64,000 nt of DNA from Trachythela sp. YZ-2020 (GCA_016169945.1 JADLSH010000273.1:2523001-2587000), one strand, 5' to 3'. Positions 33,501 to 46,262 are shown, counted from the first letter of the stretch. The notes: generated by a model not told the origin, from the sequence alone. Numbers and translations are program-made.

Positions 33501-33983
33501 TGATTTAATAATTTACTAATGTAATTATATGTTGTTTGTACAAAGTATGTATAACTTATACAATTTAGTGCCAAATAGAATTGCAGAATATCACTCCTTC
33601 ATTCATGGCAACAGTGGGATGACCATATGCATGAGCAGATAGATGTACGCTTAACGTACCTATTTTTATACGTTACATGTGCCCGACAACAACAACGACG
33701 TTAGGCATGTTAGGCATTTTTAATAAGATTATTCGTTGGAAACTGTAACATGGAACTGTAAAACTTAAGAATTTTACATGTTCTATTTTGTCAGTCATTT
33801 ACTCTTTGCATGGAGTTTAGCATATAATGGCATTGATTACCGTTGGATAATCTACATTTTCATTCCTAGTAAATTAACTTAGTTCAACCGCTGCTTCCGC
33901 AGAAGAACTTCCGTACAGTGGTAACACCAGCCTTTGAATTCGTTTAATAAATAATTACAAATATTTCCTTTTGTTCTATGTAG

Positions 33984-34387
33984 ATACCTATTTTGGACTG
34001 CAGGTAGAGGTAAAGGCGTGCTGCGAACACACTTGGCTGCAGACAAGGACACAGAAATATTTCGCTTTAACACAATTGATCTATATAACGCTATGACTCT
34101 AGATTACCCCAACAGGCGAGTGTACGTGTTCAACCGGCGGGGTAATAGTGGTATACTTTCAATGGATTATGATGGTGGTAACGAGAGTAATATAATCAAT
34201 TTTCCTTCAGTTGGCAGTTATTTATCACAGGATGTAATTGGAAATTTACTATGCTTCAACAAAAGGTACTCGCCCAGGATTATTGAAATGAATGTCTCCA
34301 GCAAAGAGATAGAGCGTTATATTCCGTTACCTAAAGGCTACATCGTGAACAAGCTTCTCGTCGTAGACAGATCTCTGCAACCTGAAG
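33984..34387 (+). CDS. LDL-receptor class B exon, continuation of the LRP/EGF-precursor-like gene
   Basis: The acceptor TTCTATGTAG (AG 33982-33983) and donor GAAG|GTAAAT (34388) bound 404 nt, with entry phase 2 and exit phase 1. The joined frame begins GYLFWTAGRGKGVLRTHL, directly following DPMEG of the exon ending at 720, and goes on with RVYVFNRRGNSGILSMDYDG and VIGNLLCFNKRYSPRIIEMN, the later propeller blades. The terminal VVDRSLQPEG leads to the EGF at 35565, which usually packs under the propeller in this family. Codon phase and motif continuity support the joining across 33 kb. Confidence 0.9.
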
Positions 34388-35564
34388 GTAAATTTTATAT
34401 TGTGTGGTGAATGTTAGTACATTATACATATTTAGAACAGTAGTTTTCAACAGTGTTTTATTAGGCATAGTTAATATTAAACAATCGAAGACCAATGACA
34501 CTGAAACGCTGATTGACATGCAAGAGTGCCCCCCCCAAAAAAATTGAGAGCCAGCTACGGGCCTGGTGCTTGTAAAACTATTTTCAATTATATTATTTCT
34601 TGTTATCAGTTAGTGATAGCCGGCGAGTGCAGACTTTGCGTCGAGCTCCTGTTAACTTCCTCTTACACTGTCATTACCGTTATGTACATCAAACGATCTT
34701 AGTGATTCTAAAAAGATAATTGGAAACCTGAATTTGAACTGGTTTTTTAAATTGAGTAACTGCAACTTCCTGGTATTAATGATAAAGCTATTTGGTACCT
34801 AATTGCAAGTTTCAGAGGAATAAATACATCCCGATTGCGTGTTCTGTTTATCCGTTAGAGACGTTTGTCAAAATAGTGTCCTCAAGTACATGGCGGCGGT
34901 GATGATGAATTCTTAGCGGAAATGAAATTGCTTGTATTTTACCATAGTAGCTACCCTTGATCATGTCTACATGAAATCAAGAAACCACACTTGTCAACGT
35001 TCAATAATGTTTTCCAGGATTTAACTCCCTAGTTCAAACATGCTTCGAAAGGGACTTTAGAGAGGTATCACATGCTTATTAATAGTCATAAAACCATTTC
35101 CAGTCGTATTCTTGCCATATATCGCCTTGCTAGACAAAATTTACATTTTCATACTTGACATTAAGAAATGTTTGCACATTCGGGGTAAAACGCTTACGCG
35201 CAGATAGAATCGCCATTTATGTGATTCCCGATATTTGTCTGCAGGAATTAACATAAATTTGCAGTTCTGGACTGTACTTGAAAATACAGTAAAATGTCGT
35301 ACAACGAAATTGTGGCTGTGCTGTCCTAGGTTTTAAATTAATAAACAGAAAAATGCTTGCACAACAAACGTAAGCGAAATACTAGATCCAATTATAACAT
35401 ATATTTTTATTTGGTGAGTGGTTCTACCTTCGGGTAAACGTATGTGCTTGCACATCTGAAACCGCGTGAAACCTCCTGAGATATTTGAACGTTTAAGGTT
35501 TACTAAGACAATTTATACGTATTATAACAAACAAGTTTCCCTAAAATTACGACTTTATTGACAG
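34388..35564. other. Intron between propeller exon and first EGF exon
   Basis: No repeat or gene is recognised. The intron is bounded by GTAAAT and the TTTATTGACAG acceptor. Confidence 0.6.
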
Positions 35565-35675
35565 GACAAAGATGCCCAGAAGTTCCATGTGTTTATGGTT
35601 CCTGTAAATACATCAATGGTTCACACACTTGTCAGTGTGAATTGGGTTTCACATTCAATGGACGGTCTTGTACAG
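35565..35675 (+). CDS. EGF-like domain exon
   Basis: The 111 nt exon is symmetrical (phase 1-1). It reads CPEVPCVYGSCKYINGSHTC, then QCELGFTFNGRSC: six cysteines in EGF spacing, with an aromatic and glycines before the last cysteine. The donor GTATAT follows 35675. It is the EGF that closes the preceding YWTD propeller. Confidence 0.9.
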
Positions 35676-36034
35676 GTATATATAATGCAATATACTTAAC
35701 ATTTCTAATATGATAGCAGTAATGTTTTACTAAAAGACGCTTAGGTACGAGTGTAATTTCTTTCAAAGATCTGACATATCTTTACAGAATTAACTTTCGG
35801 GAAATATCTGTATTGATATAGAGTTTTGAACACACCTGTAGATAACGTGTGATTGCAGTGTTTATCTCTCCTGGTTGGTAATCGAAGTTGGTTATCTTCA
35901 CGCGAATATAGTATAAATTTAACTAACACGATGTGAACGCTAAGAAAGGTTTTTAGATTTGCCGCTCAGAATAGACTTTTTTGTCAAACAGGATAAAATA
36001 GCGAGTTTCTGGGAAGTGAAAAATCTTACCGAAT

Positions 36035-38578
36035 TTGAAAATCTTTACTAGAGAGAAGATTCTTTTAAATTAGATGAAGAATTAGTGCAAAATTCGAATC
36101 CAATCTCGGATATAGAAAATAATTAGTACAATCAAATACATCATATTTTGGAAGGGAAATTAATAATGAAAATTACACGTGATACTTTTGACGTCGTCCT
36201 CGCTCTGTTTAGGGAAGCCACAGCTATTTACGTCATGTGTACAACCTATGTACTTGAAACCGGGAGAAGTGCTACCTGGCCTCAGTACTGAAATAAAAAT
36301 ATTCTCAAACATAAGCCCCTACTAACTCCTCAAACTGTATCAAATCCATGCGATTAATAATACACGACAAGTTTTCTTTACGATAATGTATTTGAAGCAG
36401 TTTGTTTTGATCGTCGTCGTATCATTGCCGTCTTACATCGTAAGTTTTCAGGTGTTATGAAGATAACAACGCATCCACGATCCAAGAAAAGAATATATTT
36501 CTAAGTCTTTTCGGTCAAGGCTAAAACATATATTCTCACCTTTGGAGAAACTACCCGAGTATTTATGCGGAACAAAAAAAATTTACTTGGCACACGTTGG
36601 TATATTATCTTGTCTGGCAATTTTAGCAGCTATATAAGCAACTTCAAAAAATGTCAAGGAAAGGGAGAGAGGAAATTTCGTCACTGACGAGTGTCGATGT
36701 CCGACCGGGGCGGGGGCTAAATCCTCTGCGCGCCAACGTAATTTGGAAGATTGTTGGATTACCTAAAGAAGCTGTATGATTCCGCGCTGTGCAGGAATAT
36801 TACACGAACTGAATTTAAGGAGTTAGATAAGATAACAGCCGTGATGCAAAAAGACAACAAGGCCTTTGTACCACTGCTAATCTGAAGGGGTAATTGGAAA
36901 TTTGGGGCTCTGGACTGTCGAAGAATGCATCGATAAAACGAAGGTATTGTTTCTGCAATAATTGGTTTGTCCGTCTGTCTCTTCTATCTACAAACAGTTT
37001 TTCATTAAAAAGTGTTTTGGAAGTTTAATGAAGTAACAAACTGGCGTCAAGGTTGCATGAAAGACATAACTAACATTTTAAAGAAACTAAGACAATATTT
37101 AGAGGTGGTTTTCCTGAGAAATACAACTGGAAAACACTAGTCAAGGGTGCCAGTCACTTGACGAAACCAAAAATTTATTACCACCGTCTTTTTCAATTAA
37201 GATTTTGAACCCCTGAGGATGTTGTATTCTGCACTCAGGAATCCCGTTTATAAAAAGGCAATTGCCAATGCTGTTAATGTGGTAAGTAGTAATATACCAG
37301 CTGTAGTTATGTCCAAGGTAGATATTCATGTGGATTCTTCCTGTTGTAGTTCACGTGATAGAAGCATAGACAATATGGCATATCATTTAATCATGGATTG
37401 TTCAATCGTTTCATCTGAACGTGCAATAATATGTGGGATTTTCTTCTTGCTACAGTTACGAGCCAGTGCTCACCTGTTTATTGGGGACGATGAATCAATA
37501 TATTGCGGTATCTTCAGTGCTGATTTACAGGAACGTGGACAGTAGGATGAAACTATCTTATATAATTCATATATTACACTTGCTCAAGGAATATATTGCA
37601 TAGTTTTAATAAATTATTCTTAACTTTAGCTTGACTATGTTAAAATTGAAATTAGTCCCGGGGTTAATCGGGACTCTCCAGTATTGGACGTAATTAAGCT
37701 TCTGTCTATCTACGGATAATGGAGTTTCACTTTTAACCAATCACAGACGCGAAAGATCTACATATGATATGGGATACGCGCATGCCTATTATAATCACAT
37801 TGTCACAGTTCAATAGAATAAGTCACATACTCGTGAGAATTTTATATGTAGTATAGTGCATATTATTTAAGTAATCAGGGCGACATTAACATTACATTAT
37901 AAACATTATATTTACGTATTAAACGTTACTCGTGTTTCGAAACTTACTGTATAGCCTCACAGAGTAACAAATAAGAAGATGGGATGTGTCTAAAATTTTG
38001 CTCCACGATCTATCAGTAAAACAAGCATGATAATAAAACTCCATCAGTCTGAGGGAACTGAAGTGGCTTCCACTGTCGAAGGAACTCTATTTACGTGATG
38101 CATTCATGGATATTTTAAATGCATTAAAGCTACTAACCCTACGTTTTCAAGTGAGTACTTCCGAAGCAGATTATCAAGTAGTGGCCGACTTACAAGGTCC
38201 TCTAATGACATCCAAATCCTATAATATAAAACCGAACTTTATCAAGTCATGTATGGTAAATTTTAACTGTCTCAAGTGTGTTAAGTGAATGGCGATGCCG
38301 ATTGAAATTTTCTTTCAAATGGCAAGTTAATGAAGGTTAGCTGGCTCCCTTCCCAGTTATGAACCAAATATGCAATTTACTTTATAACACACAAATAGAG
38401 CGCATTTCACTGTTCTACTTATAATGTGTGTTCTACTGTTCAGGCAAAACGTATACAAACGTGTCTCCTATATGGTGATCGTACGCAACGATACAACCCA
38501 GCATGGGCACCCTTGAAAAATTTCTTCGCCAAGACGAACTCCGTATGTGTTTGCATGAGATTGTCCGGATAACATTGG
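36035..38578. repeat. 2.6 kb dispersed repeat, copy 1 (intronic)
   Basis: The sequence from GAAAATCTTTACTAGAGAG to GGATAACATTGG is repeated in the same orientation at 60461-63051 with high identity (about 96% by eye over long stretches). Copy 1 lacks about 45 bp present in copy 2 near 61015-61060. A 108 aa open frame (37219-37545 here, 61686-62012 there) is preserved, with a single amino-acid change seen (H/Q). No known domain was identified. There are no obvious terminal repeats at the edges. It could be a transposon of unknown class or a segmental duplication. Confidence 0.8.
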
Positions 38579-39509
38579 CTTGCATAACAACATGAGCACT
38601 GCAATACAATAATTACATGTTTTCGATGTAAGTAACCTAAAAACGCACATTCGTGTGTTAGTCTCACGGTTATAACCCAGTAACATAGAGACTTTTAGAT
38701 CGAAGGGACCGCGGAGGAGGTGCGCTTGCCGGCTTTATCCCCCGTCCCCCACCGCCCCATAAACAAGTCGTCAAACATACATCCTAGAATACACACAAAT
38801 TTAACATATAGGTTTTCACAACCATAAAGACATTACACTGAAGAAAACATCCTATGTATACCTCAGGTTAGCAGACGTATTCGGAACCTGAATTACCAAG
38901 GAAGAGAAATTAAGACACGAGCAAAATATGAAGTGAGAGAAGAAGCACAGTGGCAGCTTCAAACCTGAAACATCAGAAGACTTGTATAGAAAACTTTATT
39001 ACAAAGCCCTTGATGTGATTGTATTAGCGATTAACGAACGTTTCGACAAGCCCAGTTTTAAAGCTTAATTTGCGAAATTACAAGCTCCACTGTTAAGAGC
39101 TTCAAAATCGGAAGCCATTTCCTTTGAGTTAGCATAATGTAAAGGAATTTTACTCCAAGGATATCTAAGAAGATTCCTCCCATAAATAACAATACTCAAA
39201 GTACCCAGGAAGGAGAAAAACTATAATGTTTTGCTGAAGTCCTAGACGCCGTGAAAAGTTTGGACTGCAACGCGAGGCAAAATGATCAATTAAATTATCA
39301 CCATCTGCAAACTTCTATTAGTCAATTCGCGAGAGATCTTTTTCTACCGCACAACGAATAAAAACCTGGTTTAGGGCAAATATGTCGCAAAAGATATTTA
39401 ACTATCTGAATACTCATAAATACGAACTGATAATGCACGGCTGGTGGACGTGGCTAATTTGTTCGTGTCAAAGAGCTACATAAGAAAATGAAATATTGGT
39501 ACATTTACG
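38579..39509. other. Intron sequence, nothing recognised
   Basis: There is a short open frame of protein-like composition around 39210-39360 but no family motif. Confidence 0.4.
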
Positions 39510-39986
39510 CAGGGGCGTAACTTGGGTCTAAACATTGGGGGGTGTGGATCTTTTGCCCGACGAAAGGGCGTGGTGAAAACATAATGTAAAGGGGCCGGCA
39601 AAAGCCAAAAAGGTTTATGGTGCCCTCATTTCGCTTGCGGGAATGCACAGGTATCGAATGCTGAAGGCAATAGGCCACTAGGGGGTATGGGGGCAGGCTG
39701 CCCCAGAAAATTTTGAAATGTCGAGTCTCTGAAACGCCATTTTATGCACTTTGGGGGAAGATTTTATAGAATTATGATGGTCAGAAAATGTTGTATATTA
39801 GATTAGCAAATTTTTCAAATTGCCCAAACTGGTCTTCAAGGCTTTTTGTTCTTACTCAACATGCCTTGAATCTATTTTTGCCTGACCAACATGGCAAAAT
39901 TTGCCCTACGAAGTTACAATTGTTGAACATTGGGGGGGGGGAGGGGGTAAACTCAAAATCCAAACTCCCCACTAGTTACGCCCCTG
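39510..39986. mobile_element. hAT-type MITE with perfect 8 bp target duplication
   Basis: The ends are CAGGGGCGTAACTTGGG and, inverted, CAGGGGCGTAACTAGTGGG. The target duplication is CATTTACG at 39502-39509 and 39987-39994, exact. It is 477 bp. The interior contains a GGGGGTATGGGGGCAGGCTG...AAATTTTGAAAT block shared with the remnants at 40560-40620 and 43640-43685. Confidence 0.92.
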
Positions 39987-40179
39987 CATTTACGAAACAA
40001 GTTCTTTGCTATTTCTAAGGCTTAATGTTTACTTAACTCCAACAGGAACTCGTCGCACTTTTGGCGCTATTTTTCAGGTCATTTGAAAAATACAAATGTT
40101 TTAGGTACCCAATTAGGCACTTTAATTCTCTTTCCTTCAGTCTTGACGGTAAATAGTGATTCGTCGCATATGTTTGGTA

Positions 40180-40765
40180 GTCAGAGGTGGCGTAGCTTGC
40201 AAAACGCAGGTGGGGCGAACGATTTATGACGTCATCGAGAAATTGTTGAGTCGGCAGTGGGGCAAGCGATCGCAGCAATCGTTAGTTTATTAGGGAGTCC
40301 TGGCCAATGGTCTCATAGAACATTTTTATCTCTGAGGCTTGCTAGAGTTCCGGAAATACAATCAAAGTTGCTGGCTGCTGTAATATATTGTGCACACGCC
40401 CCCCAACATTTCCCATCGAATTTAAACATATGTCGAAGGTAGTCCTGAAGGAGAGTGGGAGGAGATTCAGTCCCCTAATGATTACGGCCTTGGTAGTCAG
40501 CTGCTTTAACATTAAACATTTGCAAAGAGTTTTGATGAAATGACATTTTAGGGACTATAGATTTCAAAACTTTCTGAAAGGCATGCCCCCATACCCGCTA
40601 AATCTCTCTATCATTGAGCATTTGTTACTAGTGCCACCAGGCCCTCTGATATCTTTAGCGCCCGAATCCAAAATATTCTCCGGAGTCCCTGCGCCAAGAA
40701 AATGTCCTTGACAGCGTAATATTAACGTAAACAGGGTAACGAGGCTTACTCCGGTGGACAATCTA
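40180..40765. mobile_element. Probable decayed hAT MITE
   Basis: Starts with CAGAGGTGGCGTAGC (40183 on), a hAT-like end. Near 40565-40610 it carries the CATGCCCCCATACCCGCTAA block, reverse of the interior of 39510-39986. GGCTTACTCCGGTG at about 40743-40757 may be the mutated right end. No target duplication is visible. Confidence 0.4.
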
Positions 40766-40957
40766 GTTATATAACTCTGAATGAAAGTTTCACACTTTCC
40801 TGTAATTGTATCAAATTTCTATCTTTATATAGCATCTATTGTAAATTAGTTATGAAAAACCGGTTGGGATAACTAATAGATATTCTATGTATGTGTATTC
40901 ATGTATGCAATAATATTATTCAAAATCTTCTAATTTCTCTTTCAATATTTTATTTAG

Positions 40958-41080
40958 ATATCGATGAATGCTTGTCATCTCCATGTAATCTTGCAGTTTC
41001 TGTTTCATGCAACAACACCCTAGGTTCTTACAGATGTATGTGTAAGAAAGGGTTCCGTTTTGATGGAGTGACATGTATTG
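40958..41080 (+). CDS. Calcium-binding EGF-like domain exon
   Basis: The 123 nt exon is phase 1-1, acceptor TTTTATTTAG and donor GTACGT. It reads DIDECLSSPCNLAVSVSC then NNTLGSYRCMCKKGFRFDG and VTC. The D-I-D-E-C start and N-x(4)-S-Y/F motif match calcium-binding EGF domains, and six cysteines are present. Confidence 0.93.
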
Positions 41081-42700
41081 GTACGTATTCTCGTATGTAT
41101 TAGCATGGTAACTAATTATCCTTTATTCCCTCTTCTCAACATTTGTACTCATCCTCACAGCTCCTGCTTTTTTTGTGTCGACATTTCTTTCGAAAGTATG
41201 ACACAGCGTGCGGCTGTAAGATAATCTAACCCATGCACCTGAAAACGACGTATATATTCGAATGCTATTTTCTGGTAATATACCTGCATGGTATTATAAA
41301 ACAATTTTATAGCGGTTTCAAATTTGTAATATCTTGCTGGACATGCGAGTAATTGTTTTAGTATATATGTCGTGAAGTTTTCTCATCGTACAGCTCCTGA
41401 CATAGATTCAGAATATATTAGTTATGGAAGTTTTTGTTTACCTAGCTTAATTAGGGATATAGCTATTTAAAAGGGACTTCAGTCACGAACATATATTTCA
41501 GTCGTATTGTATATACGATATAATTCACTACCATATTCTCTGCATAAAGTATTTTTCTGCACGGCTTATTTATCGGTGTGCGGGAAATCTTGAAAAAGGA
41601 AAATAGGCAATGAGTAAATAACTGTATTCAAATCAGTAACTGGTATATAGCATTTAATGCAGAGTCCAGTTCGTAACTAAGCATGATAAAGCTGTTCTTT
41701 GGCCTCTTGTATACCTTATGAGTTATGACTATCTACGTGAAATTATCTTTTCAAAACCTGGAATATATTACATGCAATGAATGTGGGAATTTTTAAGGAA
41801 TGTTCTATTTTTTTGCGAGTTGCGGATGGAAAAATGAGCGGATAATCAAATTTGGCATTGGCAAATAGCGCTGGTAATTTCCCTGGGTACTACTTGCTTG
41901 TGGGAATTTTGGGCGAAAAAGGAAGATCGAATGATTTCAATAATACCAGGTCTCATTTTTCATTAACTTTAATTTCAAAAGCATTGAGTCTGGCTTTGAC
42001 GTTAAGATTTACCGAACGTCTCATGCTGGATTGACAATGGAGGGCCTTCCTCGAAAATTTGTGACATTCAATTCACTGGCTGTCAAAAAATTCCGAACTT
42101 TCATTTCTCAGCATTGTCATGCACTTATAGAGTAGTATCTTGTATGATGATCTATGTATTGCAGTAACCAATACACATAAAATCTGGTTTTAATATATTG
42201 CAATAAATCTAAATCAGCAGGCTCCATGATTGTGATTTGATTAAACATTGACTGATTTAAATGGTCAACAAATATATTTCTTGCCCGAAATTTGATTAAT
42301 TTAAGCTTATAAAAGAAAATTGGGAAAGCTATTAAACACTGAAATTGATAAAACATTTCTGAAAATTTTCGATGATCATGACGGACAATTCTCTCCTGAC
42401 CTTGATTTTGAACATTTATTGGGAAATACTTCCATTGATTACTAAGTAATGGGTGTAAATCGCAGTGTTTTTAACGTGAAAGTTGCTAATACTTGGCAAT
42501 CATTGTAGAAATTAGGTAAAAAAGTGTACGACGTCGGCTAACTCCGTGCCCAGTGAACATTTATATTACTGCAGATAGTATTCAACCAGCAAAGCAAAAC
42601 TCACCGCCATGTTGTTCCTTCCTCTTTGGTAAAAAATATTTCCTCTAATTTTCCTTTTTTTTCAAAATTCGCTATCGGGGAAAATTCCCGAAAAATATAT
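41081..42700. other. Intron sequence, nothing recognised
   Basis: AT-rich sequence between the second and third EGF exons without recognisable elements. Confidence 0.5.
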
Positions 42701-42717
42701 CCCAGCGAAACAAATTA

Positions 42718-42960
42718 AGCCGCTATTTACCGGCACCTGCTTCTTTTACCTGCTACCAGAAACGTGCACAAATTAAACTATCCCAGTATTTTATTGTTAA
42801 ACATTTAGACATACGTTTTTCCTTTTCATATCTCAATTCGCAGCCGGATAAAATCCATCGGCATCCGCGCCTTTACCTGTCACCAGAGACCCGCACAAAT
42901 TAAACTAACAAAACTGTCCCAATTTTAATTGTAAAACGGTCAAACATCAGTCTTTTTACT
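42718..42960. repeat. Diverged two-copy tandem repeat
   Basis: Two ~120 bp units share a CCGGCAC/CATCGGCATC...TTTACCTG...CCAGA...GCACAAATTAAACTA core (first ending near 42825, second 42843-42960). It is an old local duplication of unknown origin. Confidence 0.5.
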
Positions 42961-43216
42961 TTGATCGCTAGAGTAATTGAGTCTTGTTTATTGAAATACC
43001 AATGCACCTTTTGTTGAAGTTTATTAAGATCTAAGCTTTTATGATTTAAAATTTGGTACACCTTTACTTTTTTAATTTGTAGGAAATGTCTCGGCTTTTC
43101 AGAGAGTGTGTATTAACGTTTTCAGTAATATTAAATAAATCACTTTCACTCAATCACTACAATGCTTCATACTAGGTAGAGAATGTTATGAATTTTCTTT
43201 AAACGTTTTCTTATAG

Positions 43217-43348
43217 ATGTTGATGAATGCAAATCATCCCAGTACTGTGGTTGTAAACGTTCAAAAAACGAAAAGTGCATAAATACCGAAGGATCTTGCA
43301 AATGTGGATGTGTTGAGGGGTTTGCCCAAAATGGGACAGAATGCTTTG
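43217..43348 (+). CDS. EGF-like domain exon with eight cysteines
   Basis: The 132 nt exon is phase 1-1, acceptor TTTTCTTATAG and donor GTAGGT. It reads DVDECKSSQYCGCKRSKNEK, CINTEGSCKCGC and VEGFAQNGTECFG. The DVDEC start and I-N-T-x-G-S motif are those of calcium-binding EGF domains, but there are eight cysteines instead of six: an extra C two residues after the second and an extra C two after the CxC pair. No later exon of the gene is recognised in the window. Confidence 0.9.
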
Positions 43349-43479
43349 GTAGGTAATATTCATATTTTCGTCGTATTTGTTCAATTTAAACCAATTATTT
43401 TGTGCTTCCAAGCAAAGGAATTTTTCGGATTCCAACAACTTCATTGACTGCTCGAGTCGTTCAAACAGAGGCGAAACTA

Positions 43480-43690
43480 CCACCTTTTCATTGGGAGGTG
43501 GGGGCGTCTGGTAGAATTGCCCTGCCAAAAACTATGATGTTCTGCAGCTCTATGAGGACCACGGATTCTTGAATTGAAAAGGCTAAAATTTCCGAGAGTG
43601 CAGTGACACTGGTATCGAGTGCTGAAGGAGCGAGACCTTTAGGGGAGTATGGGGGCATGCTCCCCCAGAAAAATTTGAAATTTGAATAAA
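43480..43690. mobile_element. Decayed hAT-MITE remnant
   Basis: Contains GGGAGTATGGGGGCATGCTC then CCCCAGAAAAATTTGAAATT (43644-43684), the interior block seen in the MITE at 39510-39986, plus a GGTGGGGGCG end-like stretch near 43497. The termini are not clear. Confidence 0.45.
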
Positions 43691-43892
43691 TGTATAATCT
43701 TACAACAACCCAAAACTTATGTAATGTGCTTCCCTTTTGTCCCATGTGTTTCTCGCTATTGTCCAATCAGAATGTTAGTTTCTGATCACGCGACGTTACG
43801 TGTTCAAACATAATATAAATATTTACAGTCTACTACATCACCCCCCTTTTTAGTGCAAAGTTTTTAACTTTGCAGTATTGTGATGGTGGGAA

Positions 43893-44415
43893 AAATTCAA
43901 ACGAGTCATACATAGTGTAAACTTTCCGGGGGGTGTTTACGATTGTTTGTATTTTTACAGAGCCTATAAAACTATAGAGATTTCTTTTTTTTTTAACTGC
44001 AGCCACACAAGTTATCACTTCATTCTATCGTTTTATGGAATGTTGGACAAAATATAATCAATTATAGATTTAATCATGACAATTTTACCTTCTGAGACAG
44101 GCATTTTGACGTATTATAACGATTACTTGCCCCCCGTACCAAAATTTTTAAATTCAAACGAGTCATACATAGTGTAAACTTTCCGGGGGGTGTTTACGAT
44201 TGTTTGTATTTTTACAGAGCCTATAAAACTATAGAGATTTCAATTTTTTTTAACTACAGCCACACAAGTTATCACTTCATTCTATCGTTTTATAGAATGT
44301 TGGACAAAATATAATCAATTATAGATTTAATCGTGACAATTTTAGTATTTTACCTTCTGAGACAGGCATTTGGACGTATTATAAACGATTACTTGCCCCC
44401 CGTACCAAGATTTTT
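43893..44415. repeat. 257 bp tandem duplication
   Basis: 43893-44149 and 44150-44415 are near-identical direct copies, from AAATTCAAACGAGTCATACA to CCCCCCGTACCAA..TTTTT. The second has a few indels. It lies next to the long-TIR element. Confidence 0.9.
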
Positions 44416-44479
44416 GTTTAGAAAAACTACCAATGCGCATGCGTTATTGCTGTATCACAAGGTATAATGGCGGACGTAT

Positions 44480-46262
44480 AGGCGCGTGTCGTACATAATA
44501 CGACAAACACGTTATTTTAGCTGCAGTGATAAACGATTTTATGTTTTAAAATTATGATTAATAAAATACGTTTTAGCGCTAGGCTATTTTAGTTCTGAAT
44601 TATATTTCAAATTACGACAAAGACCCGAGAGGGGTAAGTTTAAATCAACTTGCGTATACAATTTGTACACATCAAATAGTTACTGTCATTGTTTCTGGCG
44701 TATCATTTTATAGTTAATGGAAGTTCCTATAGCGTGAACTGCATAGCTTTAAATTTGCAGCACGACGAATTAATATAAAATATCTAAAAAAGTGAGTAAA
44801 GTACATGTCTTATTGGCATTGTCGTTTGCAATATATCTTGACCGCTTCGCTTTCTCGACAGCATCATGTACAAGCGCTAGCAGCTGCTATAGATTTCGTC
44901 GCTTTTGACCTATATATATATATACACACACAATGAGCGTCAGATTTCGGTGATTACAGATCTATACGCTGCCTAGTATTAAACTACAGTAGAATATTTC
45001 TATATATATCTTTTAACGCGTGTTTACTTTTAATAGCCAGCCACATCATGCATTGACATTGTGATTGTTTAGCGAGCGTGAGTAATTTGATACAAGGCTG
45101 TAAGCTATATTATTATTTAGACGTTGCTCTCCAAAATTTTTAATATTTCGCTTTATTTTTATTTCATGCATTTTTTGTCAATGAATTCATAAACTACTTG
45201 TGTATGCATTTTTGTCAATGAATTCATAAACTACTTGTGTTTCCTTACATTTTGAAATAGCATTTGGTTAGTTTTGTTATATAAAATAAACAGCCCCTAA
45301 ATTTGCCTTGTCAATTGGATTTATACAGCAGACTTGCCATGTGCAAATTAGTTGACCACACGTAATTTATGCTGTCTAAAGTCTAAATTAGTTCTACAGT
45401 TCTGCTTAAATTGGTTTAGATTCAATACCAGTATATCATGTGGCCTGAATTTCAGACACTCGCCCATTGAAGCCATTGCAAAAATGGAGGAGTGAATTCT
45501 ATATTAAATCAGCCCAAGCCTGTCTATATGATAATGATTAATCATATGCCAGTCAAACCTATTTGGTGTTTTTATTTGTGTTTATATACCTTGTTGGGCC
45601 TTAGCTGAAGCTGTGTCAAATTTTCAGTCGCAAATGTTTTGATGAGACAACATATAATTGCTGCCTTGCCAGTCAAAATTTTGCTTTGTGAACAGCAATA
45701 TATATAATAATGTTGTGTGAACACACACCACATTTTCTGTTATCAGAAAACTTTTGTATGTGACATTTTTTCTTGGGCTAACCGATGCCTGTTTCTCTGC
45801 AAATACAGTTGCTACATGTAATCAAATATCTGGGCAAATTTCCCCATTAAAATTGCCATAGAAAAATTGTTGTGTTGGCAGGGCTTAAAATCAAGATCAT
45901 GCGTCGCTATATAATGTCCTCAATCACCCCTTTATGGCTTTAGTAAGATAAACTGGACACTGACACTGTTAACGTATATGTTTTTAAAGCTATGCAGTTC
46001 ACGCTATAGCAACTGCCATTAACATATTAAATGATACGCCAGAAACAATGACAGTAGCCTAACTATTTGATGTGTACAAATTGTATACGCAAGTTGATTT
46101 AATAGACTTACCTCTCTCGGGTCTTTGTCGTAATTTGAAATATAATTCAGAACTAAAATAGCCTAGCGCTAAAACGTATTTTATTAATCATAATTTTAAA
46201 ACATAAATCATTGCAGCTAAAATAACGTGTTTGTCGTGTTATGTAGGCTACGACACGCGCCT
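44480..46262. mobile_element. 1.78 kb element with ~275 bp terminal inverted repeats, non-coding
   Basis: 44480-44753 (AGGCGCGTGTCGTAC...GCATAGCTTTAAA) is repeated inverted at 45983-46262 with small indels. The ~1.2 kb centre has no long ORF but has a 40 bp tandem duplication (TTTTGTCAATGAATTCATAA, twice, 45173-45240). Long arms with a non-coding centre fit a MULE/foldback-type non-autonomous transposon. No sure target duplication was found. Confidence 0.75.
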
